NCBI GenBank assembly: GCA_903813345.2
Contig: CAIIXF020000003.1
Coordinates: forward strand, 3,624,109-3,688,108
Direction of reading: 5' to 3'
Length of the DNA stretch: 64,000 bases
Source of the DNA: Owenia fusiformis
Lineage: Eukaryota > Annelida > Polychaeta > Sabellida > Oweniidae
Each line of letters begins with the position of its first letter. Position 1 is the first letter of the stretch. Positions 62,217 to 64,000 of the stretch are shown in pieces. The notes beneath the pieces were generated by a model. It did no database searches and was not told where the DNA came from. It worked only from the letters and a program-made list of their open reading frames with translations. Both the position numbers and the translations under genes were made by a program.

Positions 62217-62337
62217 AAATGCAATTCCCGAGAGAAGTTATTTTGATGCGACGGATTTGATCTTGCTGACAGTATACAAATCCAAAAAGAAAAACCGTTC
62301 CCCAGCCAGTCATTAAACTTTTAAGTGCATTGTGCAT
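62217..62337 (-). CDS. Possible first exon with hydrophobic segment, unrecognised
   Basis: Starts MHNALKSLMTG with a hydrophobic run (GTVFLFGFVYC) and ends TTTTTCAG before GTAAAA, an acceptable donor. The only support is the donor and the compatible phase with the exon near 61.5 kb. Confidence 0.2.
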
Positions 62338-64000
62338 TCCATCTCAGCACCTCATTCTTTTCAACGCCGGATACTGTACAGGCGCATATTGCTCCCTTAT
62401 GATGTGTTCCCCATCAGGATGGTCGTCTGTTCACCATATATTAAATGAAAGTTAGATAATGCCCCGATATTGCCCAGATGATGCCAAATTGGAAATCTCA
62501 ATTGAGGCTAATCTATTCATACCTTGAAGGGTGATTGATGATACGCACCTGTGTCATGACAGTATTTTATCAATTTATTTATATCTCATCTAGCTCATCA
62601 TAGGGTAAACAGACTATACGCAGAGAAATGTAAATCTTAACAGATATTAAAATAATGTAGGTTTTTTTGCCAAGAATTTTTTGCTAAGAATTTGCAGAGT
62701 TTTGACATGGCTGTTCTATACAAATACTATTTCTAAAAGAAACTATAAATTATGTCCAATAAGAGTAAATAGCTATCGTTTAATTAATCTTCGGACGCCC
62801 TGTATTTACATAGACTACTGTCAGTTCAATGATTGCGCTAATAACCTTAAACAAATACCTTCACATGGGAAATCATTAACGAGGCATATAATAAGACGCA
62901 AGTTAAAAAGCTCCCGAATTAATGATTTGATTAGATTTGAAAGACGATAATTATTTGATCTCATCAAATATTAAAGGATTTCAAAGAAGGGCGGTTATCT
63001 GTATCAAGTGTGATTTTGATTATTGCTCGTTTTCAAATATATCATATATTTTTCTTTTTTTGTATTCATCATTTGGCTACTTTTATTGGCTTCTGTTTCG
63101 ATCGTGAGTAGCTTGTTTCTTGTCAAAGAAATTTCTCTTATCAACCCGATTATGTTGGCCTTTCTCCTTTCCCTATCTCAGAGGTCACACTTTTTTTTAT
63201 CTAGCAGCTGTTATGATAAGTGATCTCAGTTCATATGTCATAACAAATTTCCTCACAATATAATGATTATTATAAACAACTTTATTACATCACAATATAT
63301 TTTTTATTGCTTTATTGCAGTGTATGTTTTTTGGGATAAAGAAGCAATTAATAATATTTTAGATTTTAAGTACAAACCCAAAATCGCTGCGAATCATTTG
63401 AAAATTGAACCTTCTAAGGCCTAAAAATTAACGTGCTATTCATTTCTTATTTCTTTTCTTGCAAATTGATTGAGTTCCAACTATTTATGCTCAAAAGTTT
63501 CTTAGCACGAATAAATGCCATATCACTCTCGAATCAATTTAGGATGATAATCAAGTGATATCATTTGACATCAAAATCCAATTACCTTTGATTGCTATCT
63601 TTCTATATTCATATTCTTTGATATCAGTCCAAGCGAGCGAGACGAATTTTGATTACAAGTAGTAGATCACAATTAAATTAATCAGATATCAAATGGAATG
63701 CATCGAATTCATTTGTATAGTATTAAAACAATTGATGTCACACAGATGTGCTTGATAAGAAATGATCAAATATTAAAAATGTAATTCATTTTATCATCAA
63801 CAATACAAGATATTAATGTGCGAGTATGCAACAACATACAAGATGAGTTTCATTCATAAAACATTGATTGAGATGCTTACCTATTATAACCTTAGCCACA
63901 ATACAGACCACGTTAATCCATGATGTGTTCCTTTGATTTAGAGAAAATAAACATCTCCGAGAAATCATTACCACATTCCATTGGAATATCTCTTACGAAT

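Larger units (their letters stand above)
59646..64000. other. Right end of window; no confident gene
   Basis: AT-rich. Two weak candidate exons on the minus strand (62217-62337 and within 61231-61515) are described separately. The last 1.5 kb shows nothing gene-like. Confidence 0.4.

Noticed and set aside
1-64000. CRISPR array, operons or bacterial origin
   Set aside because: No direct-repeat/spacer array. Introns, LINEs and sparse genes show a eukaryotic nuclear genome. The 26-bp array is gapless tandem DNA without spacers.

Overview
The window looks like nuclear DNA of a marine invertebrate, most likely a lophotrochozoan (mollusc, brachiopod, annelid or relative). The evidence is AT-rich sequence, GT-AG introns, sparse genes, many terminal-inverted-repeat (TIR) and foldback elements, LINE fragments, and an FMRFamide-receptor-type GPCR. 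The exact species or phylum cannot be read from the sequence.

Four protein-coding loci are supported. (1) 17334-19916, minus strand: a three-exon secreted protein of 148 residues with a complete 12-cysteine IGFBP N-terminal domain, similar in layout to perlustrin and single-IGFBP-domain proteins. (2) 25078-27442, plus strand: the last two coding exons of a type II membrane glycosyltransferase-like protein. Its 1.4 kb intron is largely filled by a long palindromic element with G-runs. (3) 29137-32184, plus strand: a four-exon secreted protein of 643 residues dominated by 37 tandem copies of a basic, tyrosine-bearing decapeptide (consensus KKYTKDRKRP). This is the most unusual gene here. Its layout recalls adhesive or shell-matrix proteins, but the family is not recognised. 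(4) 45787-47100, minus strand: an intact single-exon rhodopsin-family GPCR of 437 residues of the FMRFamide-receptor type.

The rest is mostly repeats. From the left: a TIR MITE (1.5 kb, second copy at 52.2 kb), degenerate repeats (1.8-2.9 kb), a TA-flanked TIR element (3.4-4.2 kb), another MITE (4.9-5.4 kb), a decayed LINE on the minus strand (6.9-9.97 kb) carrying a tiny nested poly(A) insertion, an interspersed repeat (11.0-11.7 kb) and a foldback (11.9-12.5 kb). Further right are a LINE 3' end (36.1-36.5 kb), several short palindromic MITEs, a 1.8 kb repeat-rich element with a hairpin head (42.1-43.8 kb), a 26-bp minisatellite (44.5-45.2 kb), two related foldbacks (53.6 and 56.1 kb) with tRNA-like sequences nearby, and more MITEs. 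The last 4 kb has no confident gene, only two weak candidate exons on the minus strand.

Three of the four genes act in secretion or the secretory pathway (IGFBP-like protein, Golgi-type glycosyltransferase, decapeptide protein) and lie within 15 kb. They are not arranged as an obvious functional unit, and any link between them is inference.
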